Below are positions 14,655-22,687 of a stretch of 32,273 nt of DNA, piece by piece. The stretch's first letter is position 1, and every line of letters begins with the position of its first letter. A program made the position numbers and the translations under genes. The notes beneath the pieces are model-generated. The model searched no databases and was not told where the DNA came from. It saw nothing but the letters and a program-made list of their open reading frames with translations. This DNA is from Opitutus sp. (GTDB taxonomy: Bacteria; Verrucomicrobiota; Verrucomicrobiia; Opitutales; Opitutaceae). Location of the stretch: positions 1 to 32,273 of the forward strand of contig JANYAM010000163.1 in NCBI GenBank assembly GCA_025361365.1, in the 5' to 3' direction.

Positions 14655-15623
14655 ATGGCCAAACCCCCGGACCGACCTCACCACGCCCATCATCTGCCCA
14701 AGGGGAAGGAAGTGCTGGCTGCGGCGGTGGAGCAAGTCGGCATCTTCCATCGCTCGGGCCGGATTCTGGCGCGGACCATCCACGCATTCATCTCCGACAA
14801 TATCATGCGGCTCGGCGCGGCGCTGGCCTTCTACACCACCGTGGCGGTCGCACCCCTCCTGGTGCTGGCGATTGCGATGGCGGGGACCGTGTTCGGCAAA
14901 AGCGAGGCGCGCGAGCAGATCATCGGCGAGATTGAGCGGCTGGCGGGCTCGCAGGCCAGCGCCGCCTTCGCCGCCGTGAACAGCCCCGTGACCGCCACCT
15001 CTGGCGTGCTCGCCACCCTGTTTGGCGCGGGCACGATCATTTTCGGCACGCTCGGGGTTTTCAACCAGCTGCAGGATGCGCTCAACGCCATCTGGCGCGT
15101 GCCGCCGAAGCCCATGCTGGGTTGGTGGCATTTCCTGCAGGGCCGCCTGTTTTCCCTGGCCACCGTCATCGGCACGGGCTTCCTGCTGCTCGTGTCGCTC
15201 GTGGCCAGCGCGATGCTCAGCTGGGTGGGCGCGCAGACCGCGCACCACCTCGAGTTGCCGGTGTTCGGGCTCGAGCTCGTGAACAACACCATCTCGTTCG
15301 GCGTGGTGACGGTGCTGTTTGCCCTGGTCTTCCGGCTGCTCCCCGACACGCCGGTGCGGATGAAGCACGTCTGGATCGGCGCGGGCGTGACCGCGCTGCT
15401 GTTCACGCTGGGCAAGACCGGGCTGGGATATTACCTCGGGCGTGCGAGCCTCACCTCCGCCTACGGGGCGGCCGGTTCGCTGCTCGTGCTGCTGCTCTGG
15501 TGCTACTACGCGGCGCAGATCGTGTTTTTCGGGGCCGAGTTCACGCGCGTCACGGCGCTGAGCGACGGCGGGCGCGACTTCACGCCCTTCGCGCAACCGG
15601 CGGAGAAGGGCCGTCCACTATGA
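14655..15623 (+). CDS. YihY/BrkB-family inner membrane protein
   Basis: 322 residues with about six hydrophobic segments. Family features: NIMRLGAALAFYTTVAVAPLLVLAIA at the first helix, FGTLGVFNQLQDALNAIWRV, and the C-terminal LTSAYGAAGSLLVLLLWCYYAAQIVFFGAEFTRV, the most conserved YihY/BrkB block. Transport function is often assumed but not established. The stop overlaps the start of the next gene by four bases (ATGA), so they are coupled. A shared regulatory-looking element lies directly upstream. Confidence 0.93.
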   Translation: MAKPPDRPHHAHHLPKGKEVLAAAVEQVGIFHRSGRILARTIHAFISDNIMRLGAALAFYTTVAVAPLLVLAIAMAGTVFGKSEAREQIIGEIERLAGSQASAAFAAVNSPVTATSGVLATLFGAGTIIFGTLGVFNQLQDALNAIWRVPPKPMLGWWHFLQGRLFSLATVIGTGFLLLVSLVASAMLSWVGAQTAHHLELPVFGLELVNNTISFGVVTVLFALVFRLLPDTPVRMKHVWIGAGVTALLFTLGKTGLGYYLGRASLTSAYGAAGSLLVLLLWCYYAAQIVFFGAEFTRVTALSDGGRDFTPFAQPAEKGRPL

Positions 15624-16864
15624 GCGCGGCCACGCTGCCGGAGGGCCCGCCTGTCCGCGCGCCGCGCGTGGTGCGGTTTGAGCTGTCGCTGAAGTCGCTG
15701 TTCATCGTCATGAGCCTGCTCGCGGGCGTGTGGCTGCTCGTGCACGCGCTGCCGGTGCTGCTGGTGCTGGTAGCGGCGTTGATGTTGGTGGGCGCGCTCA
15801 ATCCCGTGGTGGCGGGGCTGGAGCGCCGGGGCGCTGGGCGGGGCTTTGCGGTGTTCCTGGTCTTTGCCGTCGGCACCGCCGTGGCGGCCACGCTGTTCAT
15901 CCTGACGGTGCCGACCGTGGTCCGCCAGGTGAGGTCGGTGGCGGAACATGAACCGGAAATCCGCGAGAAGATCGCGGGCTACCTCGAGAACTCGCGTCTC
16001 ACCGTGGGGCTGGCGAGCGACATTCGCGAGGCCCGTTATACGGAAATGCTTAAATCCTCCCGGCCGTTCTTGCTGTCGCTGGGTGCGCAGGCCTTCGAAC
16101 TCGCCGCCGGGATCGTGGCCTCCGTCTTTCTCGCGTTCTACGTGATGCTTGACCACGAACGCTTGCGCGGCGCGTTGTTCGCCGTCGTGCCCCGCTCGCA
16201 CCACATCCGGCTCGCGCGGATCCTGCTCAACCTTGGGACGATTGTGGGTGGTTACATCCGCGGGCAGTTGCTGACCTGCGCCCTCATGGGCGGGTTCATC
16301 CTCGTGCTGCTGCTCGCGTGCGGCGTGCCCAACGCGCTGGCGATCGCCGTATTTGGCGGCGTGATGGACCTGCTGCCTTACATCGGGATCTTTCTTACCA
16401 TGGGGCCGGCCGTGCTGGCGGCGGCGGAGCAGGGACCGGTTGTCGCGGGCACGGTCTTTGTGCTGATGCTGGCGTATGAGGAGCTCGAGAGCCGTGTGCT
16501 CGTGCCGCTGGTCTACGGGCGGGCGCTGCGGCTGCCGTCCTCGGTGGTGTTTTTCTCCCTGATCGCGGGCACGGCGATGGCCGGCCTCGTGGGCGCGCTG
16601 CTGGCGCTGCCCATGGCGGCCGCGATCCTGATGCTCATCGAGGAACTGCGCGTCGAGCTGCCGGGCGAGGCGGTCCTGGCCGAGGACGTGGCCCAGCAAC
16701 GGGCCGATGACCACGGCGAGCAGGAATACGAACGCCGCGCGGAGAACCTGCCGGCGGAGGCGGGCCGCGCCGGCCCTCGGGTCCGCCGGGGCCCTCGCGC
16801 CGGGCGAAGCTGGGGTCGGGCGCGCCGCGGTACGCGCGCGGCACGAAGGGGAAATCCTCCGTGA
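15620..16864 (+). CDS. AI-2E-family transporter-like membrane protein
   Basis: 414 residues from ATG 15620. The membrane topology fits the AI-2E/PerM family: two helices near the N-terminus, a cytoplasmic helical part (RQVRSVAEHEPEIREKIAGYL), then a conserved core with FLAFYVMLDHERLR, GTIVGGYIRGQLLTC, DLLPYIGIFLTMGPA and VLVPLVYGRALRLPSSVVFFSLIAG. Members export small molecules or ions; the substrate is unknown. The last 75 or so residues are Arg/Gly/Ala-rich and are encoded opposite the 3' end of the YHYH gene, so they may be a high-GC read-on rather than conserved protein. Confidence 0.92.
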   Translation: MSAATLPEGPPVRAPRVVRFELSLKSLFIVMSLLAGVWLLVHALPVLLVLVAALMLVGALNPVVAGLERRGAGRGFAVFLVFAVGTAVAATLFILTVPTVVRQVRSVAEHEPEIREKIAGYLENSRLTVGLASDIREARYTEMLKSSRPFLLSLGAQAFELAAGIVASVFLAFYVMLDHERLRGALFAVVPRSHHIRLARILLNLGTIVGGYIRGQLLTCALMGGFILVLLLACGVPNALAIAVFGGVMDLLPYIGIFLTMGPAVLAAAEQGPVVAGTVFVLMLAYEELESRVLVPLVYGRALRLPSSVVFFSLIAGTAMAGLVGALLALPMAAAILMLIEELRVELPGEAVLAEDVAQQRADDHGEQEYERRAENLPAEAGRAGPRVRRGPRAGRSWGRARRGTRAARRGNPP

Positions 16865-17675
16865 GCACGTAATGATACGTGCCGCCGGGAAACTCCGGCG
16901 TCACGCCGGTGCGTCCCCCGCACTCGTCCAGGTCGCCGCTGCCGGCGGCGTAGTCGAAATCCTCGACGAAGCTGCCGTCATAGAAACCCCCTGGCTGGTC
17001 GCCGGTCCCCGGCCGCCGGCCCTTTTTCAAGTGATAGCTGCTGCGGAGTTTCACGACGGGGCTGGCGGCGTGGGCCGCGTCGCGGTGGCCCCAGGCGGCG
17101 TAGATGGGGAAGCCGTCGGCAGCCCAGCCGACGAGCGTCATCTTCTCCTGGCCGCCGGAGAGCCGCTGCAGGAGCGCGACGGGAATGCCGTGGTAATGGT
17201 AGGCGCCGTTGGGCTGCACGTGGGCGTTGTTGGAATCGAGGCCGAGCGAGAACGCGCCGCCGAGGGCGTCGTAGTGCCAGCCGGAGTCGCGGTCGTTGTG
17301 CCACATCTCGGCGGTGCCGGGATCGAACAGCACGCCATTGATCGCGATGCCGAAGGGCTGGCGGCCCAGCGGCACCGGCCGGGCGGCGGCCACGGGCTGC
17401 GCCGGCATCGTGAAGCGGTAGCGCTGCGCGCTGACGCGGTTCGGGTTATCCGCGTTGGGGAAGCGGCCAGTGGCGTGATCGGGCAGGCCATTCGAGGTGA
17501 CGATGCGCTGGTCGCCCGCGATGGTGATCGTCACCTCGTTGCCACCAGGCGGCGGCTCGGTGGCGGGCACCCCGGCGATGTCCATCTTTTGGGTCGCGTT
17601 GTGGTTCGGGTGCGCGGCGAGCGCGCCGGCGACGGCGAGGACCAGGGGCAGGACGACCAGAGGGGGGCGGCGCAT
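16635..17675 (-). CDS. Secreted YHYH-domain protein
   Basis: 346 residues from ATG 17675 with a signal peptide (MRRPPLVVLPLVLAVAGALAAH). The namesake motif is in GAYHYHGIPVALL, with AINGVLFDPGTAEMW upstream, GWAADGFPIYAAWG, DECGGRTGVTPEFPGGTYHYVLTEDFPFVPR and FRGxPDPSF-type YRGAPDPSF downstream, all typical of this exported family of unknown function. His-rich motifs suggest metal binding (inference). The last ~80 residues are Pro/Arg/Gly-rich and lie antisense to the end of the AI-2E gene. An upstream TTG (17693) is not needed. Confidence 0.88.
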   Translation of the reverse strand: MRRPPLVVLPLVLAVAGALAAHPNHNATQKMDIAGVPATEPPPGGNEVTITIAGDQRIVTSNGLPDHATGRFPNADNPNRVSAQRYRFTMPAQPVAAARPVPLGRQPFGIAINGVLFDPGTAEMWHNDRDSGWHYDALGGAFSLGLDSNNAHVQPNGAYHYHGIPVALLQRLSGGQEKMTLVGWAADGFPIYAAWGHRDAAHAASPVVKLRSSYHLKKGRRPGTGDQPGGFYDGSFVEDFDYAAGSGDLDECGGRTGVTPEFPGGTYHYVLTEDFPFVPRAYRGAPDPSFARREGPGGPEGRRGPPPPAGSPRGVRIPARRGHRPVAGPRPRPGPPRPAARRAVPR

Positions 17676-17776
17676 GATGCCCTCAGCTTGCAAATCCGCC
17701 GCGCAGTGACAACCATGGGATTAAGCCGTGGTTTGGCGGGATGGAACCGGTGGAGACTCTGTGTTGCCGCCACGGG

Positions 17777-17803
17777 TTCTGGTAACGCAATACGTTACCA
17801 GAA
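17777..17803. promoter_or_regulatory. Perfect 11-bp inverted repeat between two minus-strand genes
   Basis: TTCTGGTAACG (17777-17787), loop CAATA, CGTTACCAGAA (17793-17803). It lies 8 bases after the SGNH gene stop and about 100 bases before the YHYH start. No U-run follows on the minus strand, so it is either a non-canonical terminator or an operator for the YHYH gene. Confidence 0.6.
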
Positions 17804-17811
17804 ATCGGCGC

Positions 17812-18882
17812 TCACCGCGCCAGCGCGGCTTTCAGATAGAGCACGAGGCGCTTGCTGAACTCCACCGAGTCCGGGCCCGACAGGTGCGACCACTCCGGGC
17901 ACTCGAAGACCAGGTCGGGATGATCCGAGTAGTAGAGGTTCGGCGCCTTGGTCTCGTTCATCAGGCGGGTCCAGGCGGCGGAGCGCGGCGTGCCGGCGTC
18001 CTCCAATTTCTTCAGGTCGCCGCTGTGCGGGAAACGGACGAAGACAATCTTGCCGCCGCGGGCCTGCAGTTTCTTCACCAGTGCGGCCGTCTTGCCGAAG
18101 CGTTCCTCCACGGTCTGCGCCAGGCCGGCGAGCACCTCCTTGGGTGTGTAGTCGGGGAAGGGCGGCGGGGTGAACAGCGGGATCCAGCCGTGCTTGATGC
18201 GGTCCTGCAGCGGGCCCGGCTGGGCGCAGGCCTCGGTCATGCGGGCCCGGCGCTCGCGGTCCATGGTGGAAAAATACGGCGGCAGGAGCGGCGGCAGGTA
18301 GGAGTTGGCGCGGCTGGGCACCGGCACCTGCGCGATCAGCTGACTGAGCACGAGGTCGTCCTGCTTCATGAACGCGATGCGCTCCTCGAGGAACATGCCG
18401 AGATGGTGGCCGGCGCGCTGCGCCACCGTGCGGGTGTGGTAACGATGGAGCGCGTCCTCGGCGTTTTTCAGCAGCGGGCCGCCGGGGGCGAAAAACATGC
18501 CGGGCACGACGCTGCAGATCACGGTGCCGTGGAAACGCTCGTCATTCAGCAGGTCCTCCAGGATCGGGTAGACGCAGGTGCCGGCCAGCGCGAGTTGCAC
18601 GGGCCGCCGGCCGAGGCCCTGCTCGAGCGCGTCGAGGTCGAGGTCGAACAGCGGCCGGGAGTCGCCGAGGATGACCACCGAGTCCGGCTGCACGGCCTCG
18701 CGGCGGTCGGCCCAGAGGTCGGTCGTGTCGTTGAGCGTCGGCGCGTAGCCGCGGGCGCGGGCCGAGATTTCCCAGGCCACGGTGCCGGCCGCGGTCAGCA
18801 GCAGCGCGGTGAGCAGCAGGGTCCGCCAGGGCTGGGCCGGGATCGGCCGCTGGAAATCAAAACTGGAAGTAGATGAATGCAT
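17812..18882 (-). CDS. SGNH-hydrolase-like membrane-anchored partner of the MBOAT protein
   Basis: 356 residues from ATG 18882. One transmembrane helix (LLLTALLLTAAGTVAWEI, about 22-39) places the rest outside the cytoplasm. VVILGDSRPLFDLDLDALE (GDS at 73-75, Ser75 the likely nucleophile) is block I of SGNH/GDSL hydrolases. FVRFPHSGD and ECPEWSHLSGPDSVEFSKRL resemble the later blocks, with His in EWSHLS as candidate catalytic base. Such proteins accompany MBOAT acyltransferases (as AlgX/AlgJ with AlgI) to acetylate or otherwise modify polysaccharides. It overlaps the MBOAT gene by 26 bases. Confidence 0.75.
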   Translation of the reverse strand: MHSSTSSFDFQRPIPAQPWRTLLLTALLLTAAGTVAWEISARARGYAPTLNDTTDLWADRREAVQPDSVVILGDSRPLFDLDLDALEQGLGRRPVQLALAGTCVYPILEDLLNDERFHGTVICSVVPGMFFAPGGPLLKNAEDALHRYHTRTVAQRAGHHLGMFLEERIAFMKQDDLVLSQLIAQVPVPSRANSYLPPLLPPYFSTMDRERRARMTEACAQPGPLQDRIKHGWIPLFTPPPFPDYTPKEVLAGLAQTVEERFGKTAALVKKLQARGGKIVFVRFPHSGDLKKLEDAGTPRSAAWTRLMNETKAPNLYYSDHPDLVFECPEWSHLSGPDSVEFSKRLVLYLKAALAR

Positions 18883-20275
18883 TGCCGCTGCCTTGGGTGA
18901 GGATGATGGCGCCGAGCATCAGGGTCCACGCGCCGCCGATGAGCCAGGCGGGCTGCCGGTCGATGGCCGTCTCCAGCGCGGTGTCGCGCAGCCGCCAGTG
19001 CACCAGCCACAGGCCGAAGATCACGAGCGCGACCTGGAGGATCTCGCGGCCGGACAGGATCGCCTGGCCGACGGGGATCTTGCCGGCCATGGCGCCGAGG
19101 ATGAGCGCGGCGCCATGGAAGTTCGCGGCGCGGAAGAAGACCCACGCGATGCACACGAAGAAGTAGGTCACGAGGCAGAGGGCCAGCTGCACCGGTAGCG
19201 TTTCCTTCCAGGCCGCGTCCTTGGTGGCCGTGCGGAAGAAGTGCTCGACCACGAGGCACAGGCCGTGGATCAGGCCCCACACGACGAAGGTCCAGGCCGC
19301 ACCGTGCCACAGGCCGCCGAGGAACATCACGATGATGAGGTTGAGCGCGGCGCGGGCGGCGCCGGCGCGGCTGCCGCCCAGCGGGAAGTAGAGGTAGTCG
19401 CGCAGGAAGGTGGACAGGGAGATGTGCCAGCGCCGCCAGAAATCCGAGAAGCCCACCGAGGCGAAGGGAAACAGGAAATTATCCTTCAGGTGGAAGCCGA
19501 GGCAGAGCGCCGCGCCGATGGCGCAGGTGGAATAGCCGGAGAAATCGAAGAAGATCTGGCCGGAGAAGGCGATCACGCCGGTCCAGGCGTCGAGCGTGAG
19601 CACCGGGCCGGGGTTGCCAAAGACACTGTCCGCCACCGGGGCGAGCAGGGTGTCGGCCAGCACGATTTTCTGAAACATGCCGAGCGACATCAGGAACAGG
19701 CCCCACTGCAGTCGGTTTTTCAGCGGGGTGGGCGGAGTCGCGCACTGCGGCAGGAAGTCGGCGGCGCGCACGATCGGGCCGGCGACCAGCTGGGGAAAGA
19801 ACGACACGGCGAGCAGGAAGTCGCGCAGGGACCGGGTCGGCGTCGTCGCGCCGCGGTAGACGTCGAGCGTGTAGGACAGCGAGTGGAAGGTGTAGAACGA
19901 GATGCCGATCGGCAGGAACAGGTCGAGGTGCGGCGGCGCGTAGGTGACGCCAACGCGGGCCAGCAGCCACTGGGTGTTCTCGAGCAGGAAATTCCCGTAT
20001 TTGAAAAATCCCAGCATGCTGAGGTTGGCCGTGATGCTGCTCACCAGCCAGATCTTCTTGGAACCCGCGGGCGCCGTGGCGATGCGCGCGCCGAGCCAGT
20101 AGTCGAGGGTGGTGGTGGCGAAGAGCAGGAGCGCGAACGGCGGATTCCACGCGCCGTAGAAAATGTAGCTCGCCACGAGCAGCAGGTTCTTGCGCGCGTC
20201 CCACGAGCGGAGGGACCAGTAGCCGCCCATCACGAGGGCGAAGAAAACGACGAAAGTGAGCGAGTTGAACAGCAC
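18857..20275 (-). CDS. MBOAT-family O-acyltransferase (AlgI/DltB-like)
   Basis: 472 residues from GTG 20275 (VLFNSLTFVVFFALV, the standard AlgI-type N-terminus); a longer frame from GTG 20335 adds a non-family leader. About ten hydrophobic segments. Conserved MBOAT features: LPIGISFYTFHSLSYTLDVYRG, SFFPQLVAGPIVRAADFLPQ, FWRRWHISLSTFLRDYLYFPLGG and the catalytic His in GGLWHGAAWTFVVWG. It transfers acyl groups, usually acetyl, across the inner membrane onto an exported polymer; the polymer is not identifiable here because no glycan-synthesis genes adjoin. It pairs with the SGNH-like gene downstream. Confidence 0.93.
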   Translation of the reverse strand: MLFNSLTFVVFFALVMGGYWSLRSWDARKNLLLVASYIFYGAWNPPFALLLFATTTLDYWLGARIATAPAGSKKIWLVSSITANLSMLGFFKYGNFLLENTQWLLARVGVTYAPPHLDLFLPIGISFYTFHSLSYTLDVYRGATTPTRSLRDFLLAVSFFPQLVAGPIVRAADFLPQCATPPTPLKNRLQWGLFLMSLGMFQKIVLADTLLAPVADSVFGNPGPVLTLDAWTGVIAFSGQIFFDFSGYSTCAIGAALCLGFHLKDNFLFPFASVGFSDFWRRWHISLSTFLRDYLYFPLGGSRAGAARAALNLIIVMFLGGLWHGAAWTFVVWGLIHGLCLVVEHFFRTATKDAAWKETLPVQLALCLVTYFFVCIAWVFFRAANFHGAALILGAMAGKIPVGQAILSGREILQVALVIFGLWLVHWRLRDTALETAIDRQPAWLIGGAWTLMLGAIILTQGSGNAFIYFQF

Positions 20276-20426
20276 GGCGTGGAGACGAGCTCGCGCGAGG
20301 CAATCGCAACCTCGCGGGCGCGCAATCCAATTCACGCGGCGGAGCTTCTTCTTTCGGCCCGGGCCAAATGGCGGAGGATCCCGATCCGCTAGCGCCGAAG
20401 ATTTGCAGCACCGAGCGCGGCCGCGC

Positions 20427-20942
20427 CTACTTGACGGGCGCTTCCTTGACCAGGGTGAGGCCGTTCCGCACCCGGCGGGCGGCAGCCTCGGCGGCCGGCG
20501 TGACGCCGGGGATCATGATGAGCGAGGCGGAGGCCACGGTCTGGTCGTCGATCTTCACGATGGTCATTTCCAAGCTGAGGGTGAGGTTGTTGGGATTTTG
20601 CACGGTCGAATACCAGGTGAAGCCGGCGCAGCCGGAGATAGTGGTCGCCTCCTTGCGCGTGGGGGGCGAGGCCTTCGACACCTCGATCGCATCCTTCGCG
20701 ATCTTATCCAGCGAATCGGAGGACGGCACCACGAGAATCACCACGATGGTGGAGCGCGTGGGGTCCATGACGAGCAGGTTGCCCGACCCGCCGTCCTGCG
20801 TGGTCCAGTCATCCGGCACGGTGAAGGCATACGCCGGCGAGCCGGTCGCCGGATGGCGGACGTCCTTGGCAGAAAGCGGCGGCAGTAGCGCCAGCGCGAG
20901 AGTCAGCAGAAGCATCCCAGGGTGGCGCAGGAGGACTTTCAT
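20427..20942 (-). CDS. Secreted protein of unknown function (PsbP/DcrB-like)
   Basis: 171 residues from ATG 20942. Signal peptide about 1-25 (MLLLTLALALLPPLSA). The mature part begins AYAFTVPDDWTTQDGG and continues with strands such as TIVVILVVPSSDSLDK and a long helix near the C-terminus, reminiscent of the PsbP/DcrB fold, whose members start with a YTFTVPxxW-type strand. The resemblance is modest; no catalytic residues are evident. It is divergent from the PAP2 gene across an AT-rich gap with a palindrome. Confidence 0.75.
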   Translation of the reverse strand: MKVLLRHPGMLLLTLALALLPPLSAKDVRHPATGSPAYAFTVPDDWTTQDGGSGNLLVMDPTRSTIVVILVVPSSDSLDKIAKDAIEVSKASPPTRKEATTISGCAGFTWYSTVQNPNNLTLSLEMTIVKIDDQTVASASLIMIPGVTPAAEAAARRVRNGLTLVKEAPVK

Positions 20943-21016
20943 GCCTCCGGAGCTAGCGCGATGACCGCCCGATTGGCGAGATTTTATGCGGTGGCATCGG
21001 GGTGCAGGCCGGAAAC

Positions 21017-21037
21017 TTGTAATCCATTATATTACAA
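21017..21037. promoter_or_regulatory. Operator-like palindrome in the divergent gap
   Basis: TTGTAAT (21017-21023), seven bases, ATTACAA (21031-21037). It sits in an unusually AT-rich patch between genes running left (start 20942) and right (start 21047 or 21119). TATAAT on the minus strand (21026-21031) and TATATT on the plus strand (21028-21033) lie inside it, so it may be promoter and operator at once. No matching -35 was convincing. Confidence 0.5.
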
Positions 21038-21054
21038 ATTGTCGGGGTGGCGGT

Positions 21055-21117
21055 TGCCCGGCCGGGCCCGGCTTTTTTCTGGCTTCCGGTTGCGGCGGAG
21101 CGGAACTACGTTCCGCT
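21055..21117 (+). promoter_or_regulatory. Structured leader before the PAP2 gene
   Basis: Two overlapping palindromes, GCCCGGCCGGGC and GCCGGGCCCGGC, run into TTTTTT (21073-21078) and resemble a terminator. A second hairpin AGCGGAAC/GTTCCGCT (21099-21117) ends one base before a GTG. If translation starts at 21119 this is a leader that could attenuate; if it starts at 21047 it is coding. Confidence 0.35.
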
Positions 21118-21118
21118 G

Positions 21119-21892
21119 GTGGATGCTGATTTGAGAGCCTCTGATGCTGGCCGATCCGCCTGGCAGCTCGCCGGCGAACTGCTGACGCGACCCTATCCAC
21201 TGACCGCGCGATTGGTCGTGCCGGCGGTCATGCTCATGGTGCTGGTGCCGTGTTACCTCGTCATTCCCGCGCTGACCCGCGGGCGGCCGCTGCACCTGCC
21301 CGAAATGGCTTTGGATCGGCTCGTGCCGGTGCAGCCGGCCTGGGCGGTGATTTATTTGTCCTACTTCTGCTTTCCTTTCGTGGCCTTGCTGGTGGTCCGC
21401 CAGGAGGAGCTGCTCCGCCGGACTTTCCTGGCTTGGCTGATGGCGTGGATCACGGGGTATGTCTGCTTCCTGGTCTATCCCACGATCCTCCCGCGGCCGG
21501 CCGGAGAGCTGGGTCCGGGGTTTTTTGCGTGGTTCCTGCGGGGCGTCTGGGCCGCCGACGCGCCGCGCAACTGCCTGCCCTCCCTTCACGTCGCGAGCCC
21601 GTTCGTGGCGGCGATCACGATCTGGCGCGTGCATCGCGGCACGGGCCTCGCGGTCGGCGTCTGGGCTGCACTCATCGCGCTGTCGACGTTGTTCACCAAG
21701 CAACACTATGTCGCGGATGTCATCGGCGGGATGCTGCTGGCGGGCGTTGCGAGTGCCCTCTGCCTGCGCCATTGCCCGCGCGAACCGCTGCCCGAGAGCG
21801 ACCGCCACGCCATCCCGCTCCTCGTGCTGGGAGTCATCGGGGTTTACGCGTTCGTGGTCGCCGGCCTGTGGGTGGCCTACCGGATGGGGTGA
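21119..21892 (+). CDS. PAP2-family phosphatase (membrane)
   Basis: 257 residues from GTG 21119, or 281 from GTG 21047; the earlier part overlaps hairpins and a dispersed 18-base repeat, so the later start is chosen with low certainty. About six hydrophobic segments. PAP2 motifs 2 and 3 are visible as CLPSLHVASPFVAA (active-site His) and STLFTKQHYVADVIGG (nucleophile His in KQHY..D). Motif 1 is less clear. Family members dephosphorylate lipid phosphates such as undecaprenyl diphosphate or phosphatidic acid, or act in inositol-lipid synthesis; the substrate is not determined. Confidence 0.85.
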   Translation: MDADLRASDAGRSAWQLAGELLTRPYPLTARLVVPAVMLMVLVPCYLVIPALTRGRPLHLPEMALDRLVPVQPAWAVIYLSYFCFPFVALLVVRQEELLRRTFLAWLMAWITGYVCFLVYPTILPRPAGELGPGFFAWFLRGVWAADAPRNCLPSLHVASPFVAAITIWRVHRGTGLAVGVWAALIALSTLFTKQHYVADVIGGMLLAGVASALCLRHCPREPLPESDRHAIPLLVLGVIGVYAFVVAGLWVAYRMG

Positions 21893-21950
21893 GCGATCAA
21901 GATGGCCGGAAGCAATGGACGCCTTCGCTCTTCTGCCCGGGCTATCTCCT

Positions 21951-22490
21951 TCAGGATTGAGGTTGAGGCACGAGCGCCAGTGTGGCGGCGGCCAGGCCGC
22001 GGGCTTGCAGGCCGGCGAGGATCGCGGCGTAAGTGGCGGCGGGTAACTGGCGTTCCCGGCTCAGCACCCACAGCAGCCCGCCGTCGTTGGTCCCGACCAC
22101 CGCCCAGCGATAGTCGGCATCGAGGGCGAAAATCTTGCAGGTTACGGAGACCGGCCAGATGAAGCTGACCTTCCACACCGCATTGCTAACGGGATCAATG
22201 ACCCGCGCCGTGCCGGTCCAGGTCTTCTCCGGGCCGTCCACCGTCTTTTCGCGGAAAGTGAAATTGTTGGTCAGTTTGCCGTCGGGCCGCCGCGCGTAGG
22301 TGTCGTAGCTGGCGACCTTGCCCTTCTCCAAGAAGTAGGGGGTATGGCTGATGACATACCACCGGCCCATGTAGCGGTCGAGGTCCACCGCGGCGACCGG
22401 GGCGGGCAGGGATTGTTTGCCCGTGACGCAGCCGGCGAACAGCAGCACGGCCAGGGCCGAGGGAAGGAGAGGGGCGAAGCGGAAGAGCAT
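21951..22490 (-). CDS. Outer-membrane-type lipocalin lipoprotein (Blc-like)
   Basis: 179 residues from ATG 22490. The signal sequence ends in the lipobox LFAGC with Cys21. The lipocalin signature follows: LDRYMGRWYVISHTPYFLE (GxWY), then strands such as YDTYARRPDGKLTNNFTF, and RWAVVGTNDGGLLWVLSRERQLP, the conserved TDY.YA/LSR region. Bacterial lipocalins bind fatty acids or lysophospholipids and sit in the outer membrane. The frame upstream of 22490 is unlikely to be translated. Confidence 0.92.
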   Translation of the reverse strand: MLFRFAPLLPSALAVLLFAGCVTGKQSLPAPVAAVDLDRYMGRWYVISHTPYFLEKGKVASYDTYARRPDGKLTNNFTFREKTVDGPEKTWTGTARVIDPVSNAVWKVSFIWPVSVTCKIFALDADYRWAVVGTNDGGLLWVLSRERQLPAATYAAILAGLQARGLAAATLALVPQPQS

Positions 22491-22635
22491 GGGGCAAGGG
22501 ATGTCTCTTATTGCCAATAGCAACTCGTCCCGGGACCGGGTCCGCCGGCGCGATTCGCCGAAAGGCGCAAGGGAGAAATCTTGTCGGCGGCGCACGCGGG
22601 GTTTGGATCCGCGACCTGAACCTCCCCGAGGCGGA

Positions 22636-22681
22636 GGTAGGTCAAGTCCGTATATCCCCCGCCGCGGGGTTGCCGTATGGT
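22636..22681 (+). promoter_or_regulatory. Shared upstream element, copy B (before the DUF748-like gene)
   Basis: The core 22636-22662 matches copy A (14599-14625) in 23 of 27 bases, followed by GGTTGCCGTATGGT at 22668-22681. It ends just before the TTG proposed as start (22688), as copy A ends just before its ATG. CTCCCCG occurs about 14 bases before both cores. Confidence 0.5.
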
Positions 22682-22687
22682 CCGGTC

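Noticed and set aside
14613-16714. Long minus-strand open frames (327 and 402 codons) opposite the YihY and AI-2E genes
   Set aside because: His/Arg/Gln-rich shadow translations; the plus-strand genes have clear membrane topology and family motifs.
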